Under the pieces are notes generated by a model. It was not told the origin of the DNA and ran no database searches. It was given only the letters and a program-made list of their open reading frames with translations. Positions 16,143-24,348 of a stretch of 64,000 nucleotides of DNA are shown here, one piece after another (within the stretch, counting starts at the first letter, position 1; each line of letters begins with the position of its first letter). The position numbers were made by a program, and so were the translations under genes. The stretch covers positions 186,001 to 250,000 of the forward strand of contig JACKEV010000017.1 of assembly GCA_020632795.1 (NCBI GenBank), given 5' to 3'. Origin of the DNA: Alphaproteobacteria bacterium (GTDB lineage: Bacteria; Myxococcota_A; UBA796; CAJQPC01).

Positions 16143-18101
16143 TCAGCTCGGGGCCGCCATGGGGGTCTGGCGGAAGCGGATGCGGATGAACTCGGCGGGG
16201 AACACCGGGCGGAACTGCACGTCCACGGTCAGGATGCCGCTGCGCACGTCCACGTCGGGGTTGTTCTCCCGGTCGCACTGGACCTGGAAGCTGTCCTTCC
16301 AGTTCACACCGTCGAGCATGCCGCGGTTGTAGAGCTGGAAGAGGAAGCTGCCGATGGTGTCGGCGAGGTCGCGGCGGGTGACGTCGTTGTTGGGCAGGAA
16401 CACCGCCCAGTTGATCGCATCCCGCACAGAGCGCTCGACGAACAGGAACAGCCGCCGCACGTTCACGTAGGTCCACAGCGGGTCCGACGCGGTGGTGCGC
16501 GCGCCCCAGATGCGGATGCCCGCGGCCGGGCGGTGGCGGATGATGTTGATGCCCTTCATGTTGAGGGTGCCCTGCTCGCGGTCGGACACGCTGGTGACCA
16601 GCTCCGCGACGCCCGACACCAGCTCGTTGGCCGGGGCCTTGTGCACGCCGCCGCCGCCCTTGAGGTCGGTCATGGCGATGACGCCCGCGACGTGGCCGGC
16701 CGGCGGGCAGATCACGTAGCGGTCATGGGCGCCGCTGGACAGCGGGTTGTCGACCATCAGCCAGGGGCCGTAGGCCGCGCCGTAGCCGCCGTCGTCGCGG
16801 GGGACCGAGCGGTCCAGCACGGTGTCCGAGGAGTAGCCGCCGAAGCGCAGCTCGGTGGCGTCGGGGGCCGAGGCCACCTGAAGCTGGGCGATCTCGTAGG
16901 GGGAGTCGCCGCGGGTCCAGCGGAAGTCGTCGACCTCGGTGCCGCGGGGGGCGCGGGTCAGCAGGTAGCGGGGGGCCTCCATGATGGCGAACAGATCGCC
17001 GCGGCCCTTGGGGCCGGCGTAGTCCAGGATGGCCTGCTGCCAGGACAGCTCCAGGCCAGGGGCGCAGAGCATGGCGACGGCGGCGACGGAGTCGAAGGAG
17101 CGCTCCAGGAAGGCGCGCTTGTTGGGGCCGCCGGCCCCGTGGGTCTGCACGGCGCAGGCGATGTAGGCGCTGGTGCCGCCGTTCTCGAAGAAGCCGCTCA
17201 GCGCCAGCTCGAGGCGACGGATGCCGGGGTGGCTGCGCAGCCAGTAGTCCCACGCCTGCTTGGCGTCACCGGAGAGGGTGTCCCACATGGCCTGGGCCTT
17301 GCTCTCGTTCACGCCCTTGGAGGTCTGGTAGGCGATCTCCTTGAACAGGGCCTCGGCGAACTCGGCCCGCCAGGCGTGGTAGCCCTCCAGGCTGTGGATG
17401 ACCGGGGCGTTCCCGGCCAGGGCGTCGTGGATGGTGTCGGCGTCGATGGACGCGGACTTGCGGGCGTCGGCGACGGGCAGGTCACCGGAGTGCTTGATGC
17501 CCTGGGCCAGGGCAAAGCCGCTGATGAGCTGGAGCACGCGGACCTCGTCCGCGCCCCAGGCCAGATCCCACTCGCGGGCGCCGTTGTCGCCCTCCTTGAC
17601 GTTCATCAGGGTGCGGCTGACCGGGAACCGGATGGCGTCGCCGGCCGCGTTGGTCAGGGTGATCGCGTCGTCGCCGTTGGGGGCCTGGATGTCCCACTTG
17701 CCGGGCAGGGCGGCGTCCACGAGGGTGCGCAGCCGGTTCTCGGAGGACGCATCGGGGGCCTTGGCGGCGGTCTTGGACGCGCTGGAGGACTTGGACTTGT
17801 CGTCCTTCTTGCCGTCCGCCGAGGCCGGGGCGGACGCCGACGCGGCCGTATCGGCGATGTCGGCGGCGGCGGCGACCTCGACCAGCGGCCGGAACGCCAG
17901 CGCCCTGTTCCAGGCGAGCTGGGGCTCATCGGCGATGGCCGGCACGAACATCCCGGAGGCCTTGCCCCGACCCGCGTTGAACGAGTCGGGCAGCGTCAGC
18001 ACCGCGATGAATCCGGTGTCAGTGGTGGACGACGGCTGGATCGGGCGAGGTCCACCGGAGATCTCTTCGATATATACGCCTGGGGTGCGGTACTCGGGCA
18101 C
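16143..18101 (-). CDS. Contractile sheath protein
   Basis: 652 aa from a GTG with GGAG six bases upstream. The start PEYRTPGVYIEEISGGPRPI is the textbook phage/eCIS sheath N-terminus (TPGVYveE), which forms the linking strand. The C-terminal domain (RRDLADTIGSFLFQLYNRGM ... ILTVDVQFRPVFPAEFIRIR) is the other conserved half. Residues about 85-125 are a Ser/Ala/Lys-rich linker (KKDDKSKSSSASKTAAKAP), and the mid-region is longer than in Afp2/Pvc2, so the outer surface should be larger. The sheath contracts to drive the tube. Confidence 0.92.
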   Translation of the reverse strand: MPEYRTPGVYIEEISGGPRPIQPSSTTDTGFIAVLTLPDSFNAGRGKASGMFVPAIADEPQLAWNRALAFRPLVEVAAAADIADTAASASAPASADGKKDDKSKSSSASKTAAKAPDASSENRLRTLVDAALPGKWDIQAPNGDDAITLTNAAGDAIRFPVSRTLMNVKEGDNGAREWDLAWGADEVRVLQLISGFALAQGIKHSGDLPVADARKSASIDADTIHDALAGNAPVIHSLEGYHAWRAEFAEALFKEIAYQTSKGVNESKAQAMWDTLSGDAKQAWDYWLRSHPGIRRLELALSGFFENGGTSAYIACAVQTHGAGGPNKRAFLERSFDSVAAVAMLCAPGLELSWQQAILDYAGPKGRGDLFAIMEAPRYLLTRAPRGTEVDDFRWTRGDSPYEIAQLQVASAPDATELRFGGYSSDTVLDRSVPRDDGGYGAAYGPWLMVDNPLSSGAHDRYVICPPAGHVAGVIAMTDLKGGGGVHKAPANELVSGVAELVTSVSDREQGTLNMKGINIIRHRPAAGIRIWGARTTASDPLWTYVNVRRLFLFVERSVRDAINWAVFLPNNDVTRRDLADTIGSFLFQLYNRGMLDGVNWKDSFQVQCDRENNPDVDVRSGILTVDVQFRPVFPAEFIRIRFRQTPMAAPS

Positions 18102-18112
18102 GGATCACTCCA

Positions 18113-18403
18113 TCATGAGGAGACGGTTGGCGGCTTGTTGGAGCCGGCTCGGGGGACCCGCACCGGCTTGAACGGGTAGGTGATCTCCAGAGTCCCTGCG
18201 ACGACCCTCTGCTCGAGGGCATGCCGCGCCGGGCCCAGGTCCCGCGAAACCTGGAGCGCCAGCAAGGGAAACCGGAGTCTGCGAACCCCGTAGAGCACGC
18301 AGGGCGGCTCCCGAGGGATGGACGACCGCCCCCGTCCGAGGCGACAGGACACCTCGTGGGAGCGTCGAAACGGGGAGGTGGTGGGGAGCTTCATGGTGGT
18401 CAC
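18113..18403 (-). CDS. Small hypothetical protein between spike and sheath
   Basis: 96 aa, starting at the GTG that overlaps the spike stop (GTGA) and ending 11 nt before the sheath start, so translation is plausible from position. The composition is basic and Arg-rich, with a C-terminal beta-type stretch (AGTLEITYPFKPVRVPRAG). I do not recognise it. A PAAR tip would be expected near here, but no PAAR-type His pattern is visible. It could be a sheath-terminating or tube-associated factor. Its synonymous-site GC is slightly lower than that of its neighbours. Confidence 0.5.
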   Translation of the reverse strand: MTTMKLPTTSPFRRSHEVSCRLGRGRSSIPREPPCVLYGVRRLRFPLLALQVSRDLGPARHALEQRVVAGTLEITYPFKPVRVPRAGSNKPPTVSS

Positions 18404-19050
18404 CCCAGCTTGATCGCGCTGCCGCTGATGGCGACCTCGCCGCCCGTCAGGGAGATCTTGCTGGAGCCGTTGATGTCCACCGTCTTCGCGCCGTCGATCT
18501 TGACCGTCTCGGACTTCTCGATGGTGACGCTGGTGGATCCGGTGATGACGACGGTCTTGCCGGTGACGTTGACGGCCTCGGTGGAGACGATCTTGACGGC
18601 CTTGTCGCCGGTGATGATCACCTCGCCGTTGGCCATGTCCATCACCACGCTGAGCTTGGTGTCCGAGGTGGTGATGGAGATCTTCTCCTCGCCGGAGACC
18701 TCGCTGAGGGTGATCTCATGCCCCGCCTTGGTGCGGAGCTGCTTGATGGCGTTGTTGCCGTCGGCGTCGATGGCGGTGGCCGAGGGTGCGTTGTCCAGGC
18801 CATAGAGGCAGCCGAGCACGATCAGGCCGTCGGGGTGGTCGCCGAAGCCCCGCAGGATGACGACCTCGCTGTCCACGTCGGGCAGGAAGTAGTGGCCGAA
18901 CTCCGCGCCCGCGCTGGGCTGGAGCACCCGCAGCCAGGGGGTGGTCCAGGCCTCGGCGAAGCCGCGAAGCTCCACCTGGACGCGGCCGAGGCCTTCCTCG
19001 TCCTTGTTGTCCAGGACCTTGCCGAGCAGGATGTTTGATTCAATAGGCAT
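18400..19050 (-). CDS. Spike protein (gp5/gpV/Afp8-type OB fold plus beta-helix)
   Basis: 216 aa. Residues 6-90 form the OB-fold of VgrG/gp5 (GKVLDNKDEEGLGRVQVELR, then FLPDVDSEVVILRGFGDHPD, and LIVLGCLYG). Residues about 105-216 are regular short beta repeats (KISITTSDTKLSV, EVIITGDKAVKIVS, TVVITGSTSVTIEKSETVKI), the triple-stranded beta-helix needle. The tip would normally bind a PAAR protein, and none is seen in this window. It is the first structural gene after a candidate terminator, preceded by a 93-nt AT-richer leader. Confidence 0.9.
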   Translation of the reverse strand: MPIESNILLGKVLDNKDEEGLGRVQVELRGFAEAWTTPWLRVLQPSAGAEFGHYFLPDVDSEVVILRGFGDHPDGLIVLGCLYGLDNAPSATAIDADGNNAIKQLRTKAGHEITLSEVSGEEKISITTSDTKLSVVMDMANGEVIITGDKAVKIVSTEAVNVTGKTVVITGSTSVTIEKSETVKIDGAKTVDINGSSKISLTGGEVAISGSAIKLG

Positions 19051-19110
19051 TCGTGTTTTTGCGAATCAGCACTTATTGAGGTTGCGGGGGAAGGGTAAGA
19101 GGTTTCGTAA
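19051..19110 (-). promoter_or_regulatory. AT-rich leader, probable promoter of the structural CIS genes
   Basis: This short gap sits between the candidate terminator and the spike ATG and is markedly richer in A/T than the surrounding genes. On the minus strand it has CTTACC, 17 bases, then AATAAG, a poor fit to -35/-10 consensus. It is called from position and base composition, not from a strong motif. Confidence 0.35.
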
Positions 19111-19144
19111 GAAAAATGACGGGCCGCAGGCTTGGGTCGCGGCC
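19111..19144 (-). terminator. Candidate rho-independent terminator after the 476-aa gene
   Basis: On the minus strand a GGCCGC stem (6 bp) pairs with GCGGCC across an 11-nt loop, directly after the stop codon. It is followed by CGTCA and a TTTTT run. It separates the four upstream unknown genes from the structural genes. The 11-nt loop makes it moderate rather than strong. Confidence 0.55.
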
Positions 19145-20574
19145 TAGGTCTCCGCCTCGGGTACGCCGGAGAGGATCCGCACGAGATCCAGCAGGTCGGC
19201 GCCGAGATCCTTCGCGGCCTCCAGGTTGTCCTCCAGGCGCACCACCTTGTGGCCGGGCATGCGGTCGCGCCACTTGAGCTGCCCGAACAGGGCCTTGGAC
19301 ACCTCGCCCACCCGGCGCAGGGCGTCCGAGCAGGCGTCGTGCAGGTTGTCGGCGTCGGCCGCAGCGTTGCCGTCCAGGACGTCCCGGACCTCGTCCAGGG
19401 GCACCTCGACGTTGATGAAGTCCTCCATGTCCTTGCTGGACACGGCCAGGGCCCACTTGCGGGCGCCCTGCTCGATGGCGCGAACCGCCGTCTCGGTCTT
19501 CTTGTTGAGCGCGTCGGGCAGGGGGACGGTGTCGGAGTTCGCCGCGATGGTGCGGGCCAGGTCCACCGCCTCCTCGACCAGCTCGCGGCGCCAGCGGGTC
19601 ACCAGGGCGTCCATGATCTCCTGGAAGCGCACCTTGCCCTCGGCGGCTCGCCGGGCCTTGCGGGCGGCGGCGCGGTCCTGACGGGAGGAGCGGGAGCCGA
19701 CGCCGGGGTCCGGCGGCGGGGGGGGAGGTTCGGGGTAGCGGGGCTCGGGTTCGCCAGGCGCGGCGGCCGGGGCGGCCTGCTGCGGCGCCGGGGCAGCCGC
19801 CGCGGGCGCAGGCGCCGCCGCTTCCGGCTCCGGCTCCGGCTCATCGGCGCCCTGGTCCGGGTCCTCATCGCCCAGCCCCAGCACCACCGAATCCTGCATC
19901 CAGGGGATGCCCGCCGCGAGCGCGCCCTTGAGGTCGGACTCGAAGCTGGGGTGGTCGGTCCGGGCGGTCCGGAACAGGGGCCGCCCGCCTGCGCTGCGCT
20001 GGAGCTGCCCCATCACCAGGGTCTTGTCCTGCGCCGACTTCATCAGCCCCACCATCTCCATCGGCGGCACCTTGGGACGGCCCACCAGCAGCGTGGGTTT
20101 CCCGTTCTCATCCGCGGACGTGTAGATGAAGGCGGCGGGCTCGCCGTCCTCCTGCACGCCGTTGACCACCTCGGCCCAGGGACCGACCGCGCCGCCACCG
20201 TCGCCGCCGTCCTCGGCCTCCGGAGACTTCCCCTTGTCGGGATCGTCGTCCGCGAGGCCGATGACGTGGGCCTTCGCGAGCCAGGGCATGACCTCGGCCA
20301 AGGGCCCCTTGAGGTGCTCACCGAGCTGGGGGTGGTCGGTGCGCGCGGTCCGGAACAGCGGGTTGTGGGCGTCGCTGCGCTGGACCTGACCCATGACCAG
20401 GGTCTTGTCCTGCGCCGACTTCATCAGCCCCACCATCTCCATCGGCGGGACCTTGGGCCGCCCCACCAGCAGGGTGGGGGCGCCGTCCTCGCCCGCCGCC
20501 GTATAGATGAAGGCGGCGGGATCTCCACTTTCCTTGACCTCGGCCACGACGGCCAGCCAGGCGGGCTCACTCAT
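19144..20574 (-). CDS. Hypothetical CIS-locus protein with a duplicated ~95-aa module
   Basis: 476 aa. Residues about 10-115 and 125-225 are two copies of one module, each with PAAFIYT, then TLLVGRPKVPPMEMVGLMKS followed by AQDKTLVMGQ, PLFRTARTDHP and a closing GL.D.DPD.G. The second copy is followed by a Pro/Ala-rich linker (about 235-300) and a helical C-terminal domain with many Arg/Glu (MDALVTRWRRELVEEAVDLA). I do not recognise the module. It ends at the candidate terminator and begins 6 nt after the 787-aa gene. It could be a cargo adaptor or an effector with two binding modules. Confidence 0.6.
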   Translation of the reverse strand: MSEPAWLAVVAEVKESGDPAAFIYTAAGEDGAPTLLVGRPKVPPMEMVGLMKSAQDKTLVMGQVQRSDAHNPLFRTARTDHPQLGEHLKGPLAEVMPWLAKAHVIGLADDDPDKGKSPEAEDGGDGGGAVGPWAEVVNGVQEDGEPAAFIYTSADENGKPTLLVGRPKVPPMEMVGLMKSAQDKTLVMGQLQRSAGGRPLFRTARTDHPSFESDLKGALAAGIPWMQDSVVLGLGDEDPDQGADEPEPEPEAAAPAPAAAAPAPQQAAPAAAPGEPEPRYPEPPPPPPDPGVGSRSSRQDRAAARKARRAAEGKVRFQEIMDALVTRWRRELVEEAVDLARTIAANSDTVPLPDALNKKTETAVRAIEQGARKWALAVSSKDMEDFINVEVPLDEVRDVLDGNAAADADNLHDACSDALRRVGEVSKALFGQLKWRDRMPGHKVVRLEDNLEAAKDLGADLLDLVRILSGVPEAET

Positions 20575-20580
20575 GCGACA

Positions 20581-22944
20581 TTACTCCTGCTTCTCACTGT
20601 CGTCGAAGACGTTGTCGAGACGGTAGGGGTCGTTCTTGCGGAGCTTCGTGTTCTCGACCATCGTCTCCAGCGGGCTGGGGGAGGTGGTGGTCGTCGTGTT
20701 CGTGTTCGTGTTCGTATTCGTGTTCGTCGTGTTCGTCGTGTCCGTCGTGTTCGTCGTGTTCGTCGTCGTCGTGTTCTGTGTCGTCTGGGTGGTCTCATCC
20801 TGGAACTTGACGGACTTCTTGGGCTTCTTGGACTTCACTCCCTGCAGTCCGCTGTCCATGATGTCGTTCAGCAGGCCCGTATCCGGGACGGTGCTCACGT
20901 TCGGATCGTCGACGAGGTTGTCGAGGTTGTCTTCCATGGTGTCCTGCCGATCCAGCTCGTTCCGCAGGTGCTCGATCAGGTTCTGTGCCACGTTCGGATC
21001 CGGGGCCTTGCCGAACTCCGACTGCTGCCAGAGGAACGCAATCCACTGCTTCTCACTGCCGAAGGAGAGCCCCATGTCATCGGTCTGACGCTCGGGGTGG
21101 CCGATGGTCTCATTCGGATCGGGCGGCATGAGGTTGCCGCTGGAGTCCAGCCACGGGAAGCGCTTGTCGGGGCCCAACTGTTCGTTGTACACTTCCTGCA
21201 GGTCGTTGTCGTCGAGCCCGAAGTCCTGCATCGTGCCCACGGACCGGAGCGAGCGGTGGGACATGATGATCTCGTTGCCGACGCGGTAGTCGATCAGGTC
21301 CTCGTCTCCTCCGTACTCGATGTCGAGCTGCAGGACGAGGGCGTTGTACGCCTCGACGACCTCGTTGAACACGTCCTCCGACGGGATGTTCTTGTTCTTG
21401 AACATCTCGGGGGCGTCGACGTCGGGGGCCACCTCATCGATCCAGGCGTCCACCTGCGCGGTCAACCGATACATCACGCCGACCTCGGGCTTTGCGGCCA
21501 GCTTGATGCCGGACTTCGTCTTCTTGAGCGCCGTGACGAGCGCCTCCCAGGGCTTCTTGACCCGCTTCGGCACGTCGGACCACTTCTCACCAAAGCGGTC
21601 CGACTCCGTGCTCTTGCTCCAGAACTTGATCTTCTTCACCAGGTTCCTGCCGTGGGACTTGACGAGGTTCCCCAGGTGGGCCTGCGCGCGCTTGGTGTCC
21701 TTCGAGGTGTACTCACGGCCGAAGGTGCCCTTGACCTTGGCGCCCTCGGTCTCCATCTTGATGTACAGTCGCGTCTGATCACCGCGCTCAAAGGTCTGGA
21801 ACAACATCGCCTGCAGGCCGTAGGGCAGCTTGAGCATCGGATCGTCGAAGTAGTCGTCGGAGGTGTAGAAGTCGATGCCGATCGCGCGGTCCTCGCCCTC
21901 TTCCTTGGCCGCCTTGATGGACTTGTTCTGCATGAAGGACTTGCCGCCGGGGGTGTCCTTGGGCAGGTGGGATGTCCCGCGCTGGTAGTTCTGCGGCAGG
22001 CGGCGCAGCCACTTGTTGATCTTGCCGTCCGGGTCCGGGATCTGGATCGCCCCCTTCACCCAGTCCTTGCCCTGCTGGTTCTCCGAAGAGGCGCGGATGT
22101 ACCAGGCGAAGGCGGCGAGGTCCCGCTGCGTCGGCGGGTCGGCGGTGTCCGGATCGAAGTCCGGGCTGATCAAGCGGTCAACGAGCTGCTTGCCGCGGTT
22201 GAGCTGCTGCTCGATGACCTCGATGGCCTCGTAGCGCTCGGAGCGGGGCTTGTCCTCGAGCCCGGGGTACATCTTGCCGATGTCGAACTCCACGCCGCCC
22301 ACGTTGGGGATCTTGAACTCGTCCACGGTGGAGCCGCCGGCCTCGACGACCTCCTGCTCGAGCTGGGTCAACCGGGCGCCGAGGTCCTGGAGGTTGTTGA
22401 GGGATTCGAGGTACGTCTCCCGCTGCGGCCCCTCGATCTCCGCGTCGAAAGCGTTGGCCCGGCGGATGAAGTTTGCGATCAGCGTGCGCCTCGCCCGGGC
22501 CTCGTTCGCCTCGTTGCTGTTGTCGTTCTGCTCGGGCTCATCGGGCTTGTTGACGTCCAGGTCGTGGATCTTGAGGGAGACCTGCTGGTAGGTCGCGAAG
22601 GCCTCGTTGGCCAGGTTGTCGCAGCGCCGCTTCCTGCGCCAGGCGTTGGCCAGCAGGTCGCGGGCCTCAGTCTTGCGGGTCTCCAGCCGCTCGGCCCCCT
22701 GCTTGAAGTTGTTCGTGCTGGTGTTGTAGGCCATGACCACGTGGTTGCGCAGGACGGCCTCTTGCTGCACGTAGCCAAGGCGCTCTGCTCTGCCGTACTT
22801 CAGATCCGCCCAGCTCAACAGCAGCGCCGCCAGCTCATCCAGGGTCTGGACGGCCTTGTTGTAGCGCCGCTGGCGGTTGTTCGCGTGCGCGTCGCTGTTG
22901 ACATCTTCGCGGAAGATTCGCTTGAGTTTCAGGAATGAAGGCAT
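20581..22944 (-). CDS. 787-aa hypothetical protein of the CIS locus, candidate cargo or tape-measure
   Basis: 787 aa. The N-terminal 140 residues are helical and charged. A middle region contains KINKWLRRLPQNYQRGTSHL and IGIDFYTSDDYFDD followed by LPYGLQAMLFQTF. The C-terminal part has a DETTQTTQNTTTT stretch running into an Asn/Thr tract (about residues 720-755) before a short charged end. No signal peptide or membrane helix is seen. The T/Q/N tract resembles the one in the 311-aa gene nearby, so these proteins seem to share design. It may be a payload; a tape measure is less likely given the mixed fold. I cannot name a family. Confidence 0.6.
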   Translation of the reverse strand: MPSFLKLKRIFREDVNSDAHANNRQRRYNKAVQTLDELAALLLSWADLKYGRAERLGYVQQEAVLRNHVVMAYNTSTNNFKQGAERLETRKTEARDLLANAWRRKRRCDNLANEAFATYQQVSLKIHDLDVNKPDEPEQNDNSNEANEARARRTLIANFIRRANAFDAEIEGPQRETYLESLNNLQDLGARLTQLEQEVVEAGGSTVDEFKIPNVGGVEFDIGKMYPGLEDKPRSERYEAIEVIEQQLNRGKQLVDRLISPDFDPDTADPPTQRDLAAFAWYIRASSENQQGKDWVKGAIQIPDPDGKINKWLRRLPQNYQRGTSHLPKDTPGGKSFMQNKSIKAAKEEGEDRAIGIDFYTSDDYFDDPMLKLPYGLQAMLFQTFERGDQTRLYIKMETEGAKVKGTFGREYTSKDTKRAQAHLGNLVKSHGRNLVKKIKFWSKSTESDRFGEKWSDVPKRVKKPWEALVTALKKTKSGIKLAAKPEVGVMYRLTAQVDAWIDEVAPDVDAPEMFKNKNIPSEDVFNEVVEAYNALVLQLDIEYGGDEDLIDYRVGNEIIMSHRSLRSVGTMQDFGLDDNDLQEVYNEQLGPDKRFPWLDSSGNLMPPDPNETIGHPERQTDDMGLSFGSEKQWIAFLWQQSEFGKAPDPNVAQNLIEHLRNELDRQDTMEDNLDNLVDDPNVSTVPDTGLLNDIMDSGLQGVKSKKPKKSVKFQDETTQTTQNTTTTNTTNTTDTTNTTNTNTNTNTNTTTTTSPSPLETMVENTKLRKNDPYRLDNVFDDSEKQE
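20690..20792 (-). repeat. Asn/Thr-coding simple repeat
   Basis: Plus-strand GTCGTGTTCGTGTTCGTATT-like triplet-based repetition encodes NTT/NTN units in the 787-aa protein. Changes in units of three bases would alter length without breaking the frame. Confidence 0.8.
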
Positions 22945-22962
22945 GGTTCACGCGCTCCAGGC

Positions 22963-23910
22963 TCAGAAGCCGACGTTGTGGAGATAGGCGAGGGCGGACT
23001 GGACGGTCGGGAGCAGCGTGGTCTGGAACCCGATGGTGACCTGGGTGGCCCCCTGCTCACCCTTGACGTTGTCATCGACCGCCTTGATGACGTCGGACTG
23101 AAGGGCCTCCTCCAGATCCTGGAGGTACTTCTTGCAGGCCGTGATGGCGACGCGCTTGGAGTCGCCCTGGCTCACCGTGACGTCGAGCAGAGACCCGATC
23201 GTGCCCTCCAACGAGCCCCGGGTGAGGCTGTTCCGCAGCTCCTTGTCGGCGATGTCCCGCACCACCGGGTCTTGAGACTGCTTCATCAGGTCGATGAGCT
23301 TGTTCAGGCCGCTCTGCGTGACCCCGAAGGCGTCGGTGATTTCCCCGGAGAAGTTGGACCAGGCTGTGTCGTCGAACAGGTCGAGCGGGTCGAGCATCTG
23401 GTTCTGAGGCGGGGTGTCGTCCAGCTCGGTCGCGTCCAGCCCGGTCGTCTGGTTGGGGTCGACCTCCTGGGTCTGCAGCACCGGCCCGACGTTCGGGTCG
23501 ATGTTCTGCTCGATCATCTGCTGGACGACCGTCTCGACCAGGAGGTTGATGTCGTCGGTGGACACCAGCTCGTACTTGGCGAGCAGGGTGATCTTGGGGA
23601 GGCCCTTCTGGTTGTTCCCCGCCTTGAAGCCACGCCAGAGCTTCTCCAGCGCCTCGTCGACCACCATGCCGCGGGTCCAGTTCTTCCCGATCTTGAAGCC
23701 GCCGAGCTTGGAGTCCCAGACCAGGCGGCCGCCCGCGCCCCACTGCGCGCCCTTGGCGCGGCCGTAGATGCCGGGCAGGCTGCCGGCACCGGGCTTGACG
23801 ATCTGCAGCTCGATGTCCGTCGGGCTCCTGTAGATGATGAGCCACTGGTACTTGGGAGAGGTCTTGGCCAGGGACAGGAGGGCTGCGACGGCCTTGGCGT
23901 CAGTAGGCAC
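22963..23910 (-). CDS. CIS-locus hypothetical, paralogue of the 311-aa gene (candidate effector)
   Basis: 315 aa from a GTG with AGGAG five bases upstream. Residues 1-110 (LSLAKTSPKYQWLIIYRSPT then KPGAGSLPGIYGRAKGAQWG and RLVWDSKLGGFKIGKNWTRG) are clearly related to the same region of the gene at 24349-25284. The C-terminal 150 residues (LDPLDLFDDTAWSNFSGEI then helices ending QSALAYLHNVGF) are related too but have diverged more. The linker is NQTTGLDATELDDTPPQNQ. No known domain is recognised. A shared N-terminal domain with a variable rest is what would be expected of cargo using a common loading module; that is inference. Confidence 0.6.
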   Translation of the reverse strand: MPTDAKAVAALLSLAKTSPKYQWLIIYRSPTDIELQIVKPGAGSLPGIYGRAKGAQWGAGGRLVWDSKLGGFKIGKNWTRGMVVDEALEKLWRGFKAGNNQKGLPKITLLAKYELVSTDDINLLVETVVQQMIEQNIDPNVGPVLQTQEVDPNQTTGLDATELDDTPPQNQMLDPLDLFDDTAWSNFSGEITDAFGVTQSGLNKLIDLMKQSQDPVVRDIADKELRNSLTRGSLEGTIGSLLDVTVSQGDSKRVAITACKKYLQDLEEALQSDVIKAVDDNVKGEQGATQVTIGFQTTLLPTVQSALAYLHNVGF

Positions 23911-24348
23911 GAGAACTCCTACGGAAGAAGGGAGCGAAGGGGGACAGCTTGCATTGGCTTTGTTGGCTTATGCGCAAAAATATGGTTCACCGAACCATCA
24001 CCGGCACGTCCACCGCCGCAGGTGCGCGGGATGCCTGAGAGAGGTGTCGCGGGTCCGCGGCCTTCGACGCCACGGGGGCAGCGATCCTCTCCCCGTCCAG
24101 GGGAGTGCAGGCGGGGCAAAGTGTTTCTTCGTCAATAGTTTCTGGAGGACACCAGGGATGGCCCGGCGGAGGTCGCACCATGACACGGCGGACAACCAGA
24201 AGGTGTCCGCGGGGTCGAGGGGGGTCGCCGGAGCCATCCTGGCGGGGCAGCGGGGGGAGAGCCGCTAGGGGTGAGCTTCAATGCTCATCCGCATTTTAAC
24301 GATAGCGAGGCTCGTGTCACCCCCAAGTGCCTTTCGCTGACTTACGGC
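23911..24348. other. 438-nt gap between the two paralogous genes
   Basis: No convincing gene: the short open frames here have no ribosome-binding sites or coding bias. It holds an AT-rich patch (about 23951-23990) with a perfect inverted repeat at 23982-23998. A second patch at 24271-24305 has a short TGAGC...GCTCA hairpin near a TTTTAA. It is probably the promoter region of the 315-aa gene and the 3' region of the 311-aa gene. Confidence 0.5.
23982..23998. promoter_or_regulatory. Perfect 7-bp inverted repeat upstream of the 315-aa gene
   Basis: ATGGTTC, ACC, GAACCAT lies beside an AT-rich patch, 72 bases upstream of the GTG of the 315-aa gene. It could be an operator. No regulator is assigned. 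Confidence 0.35.
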
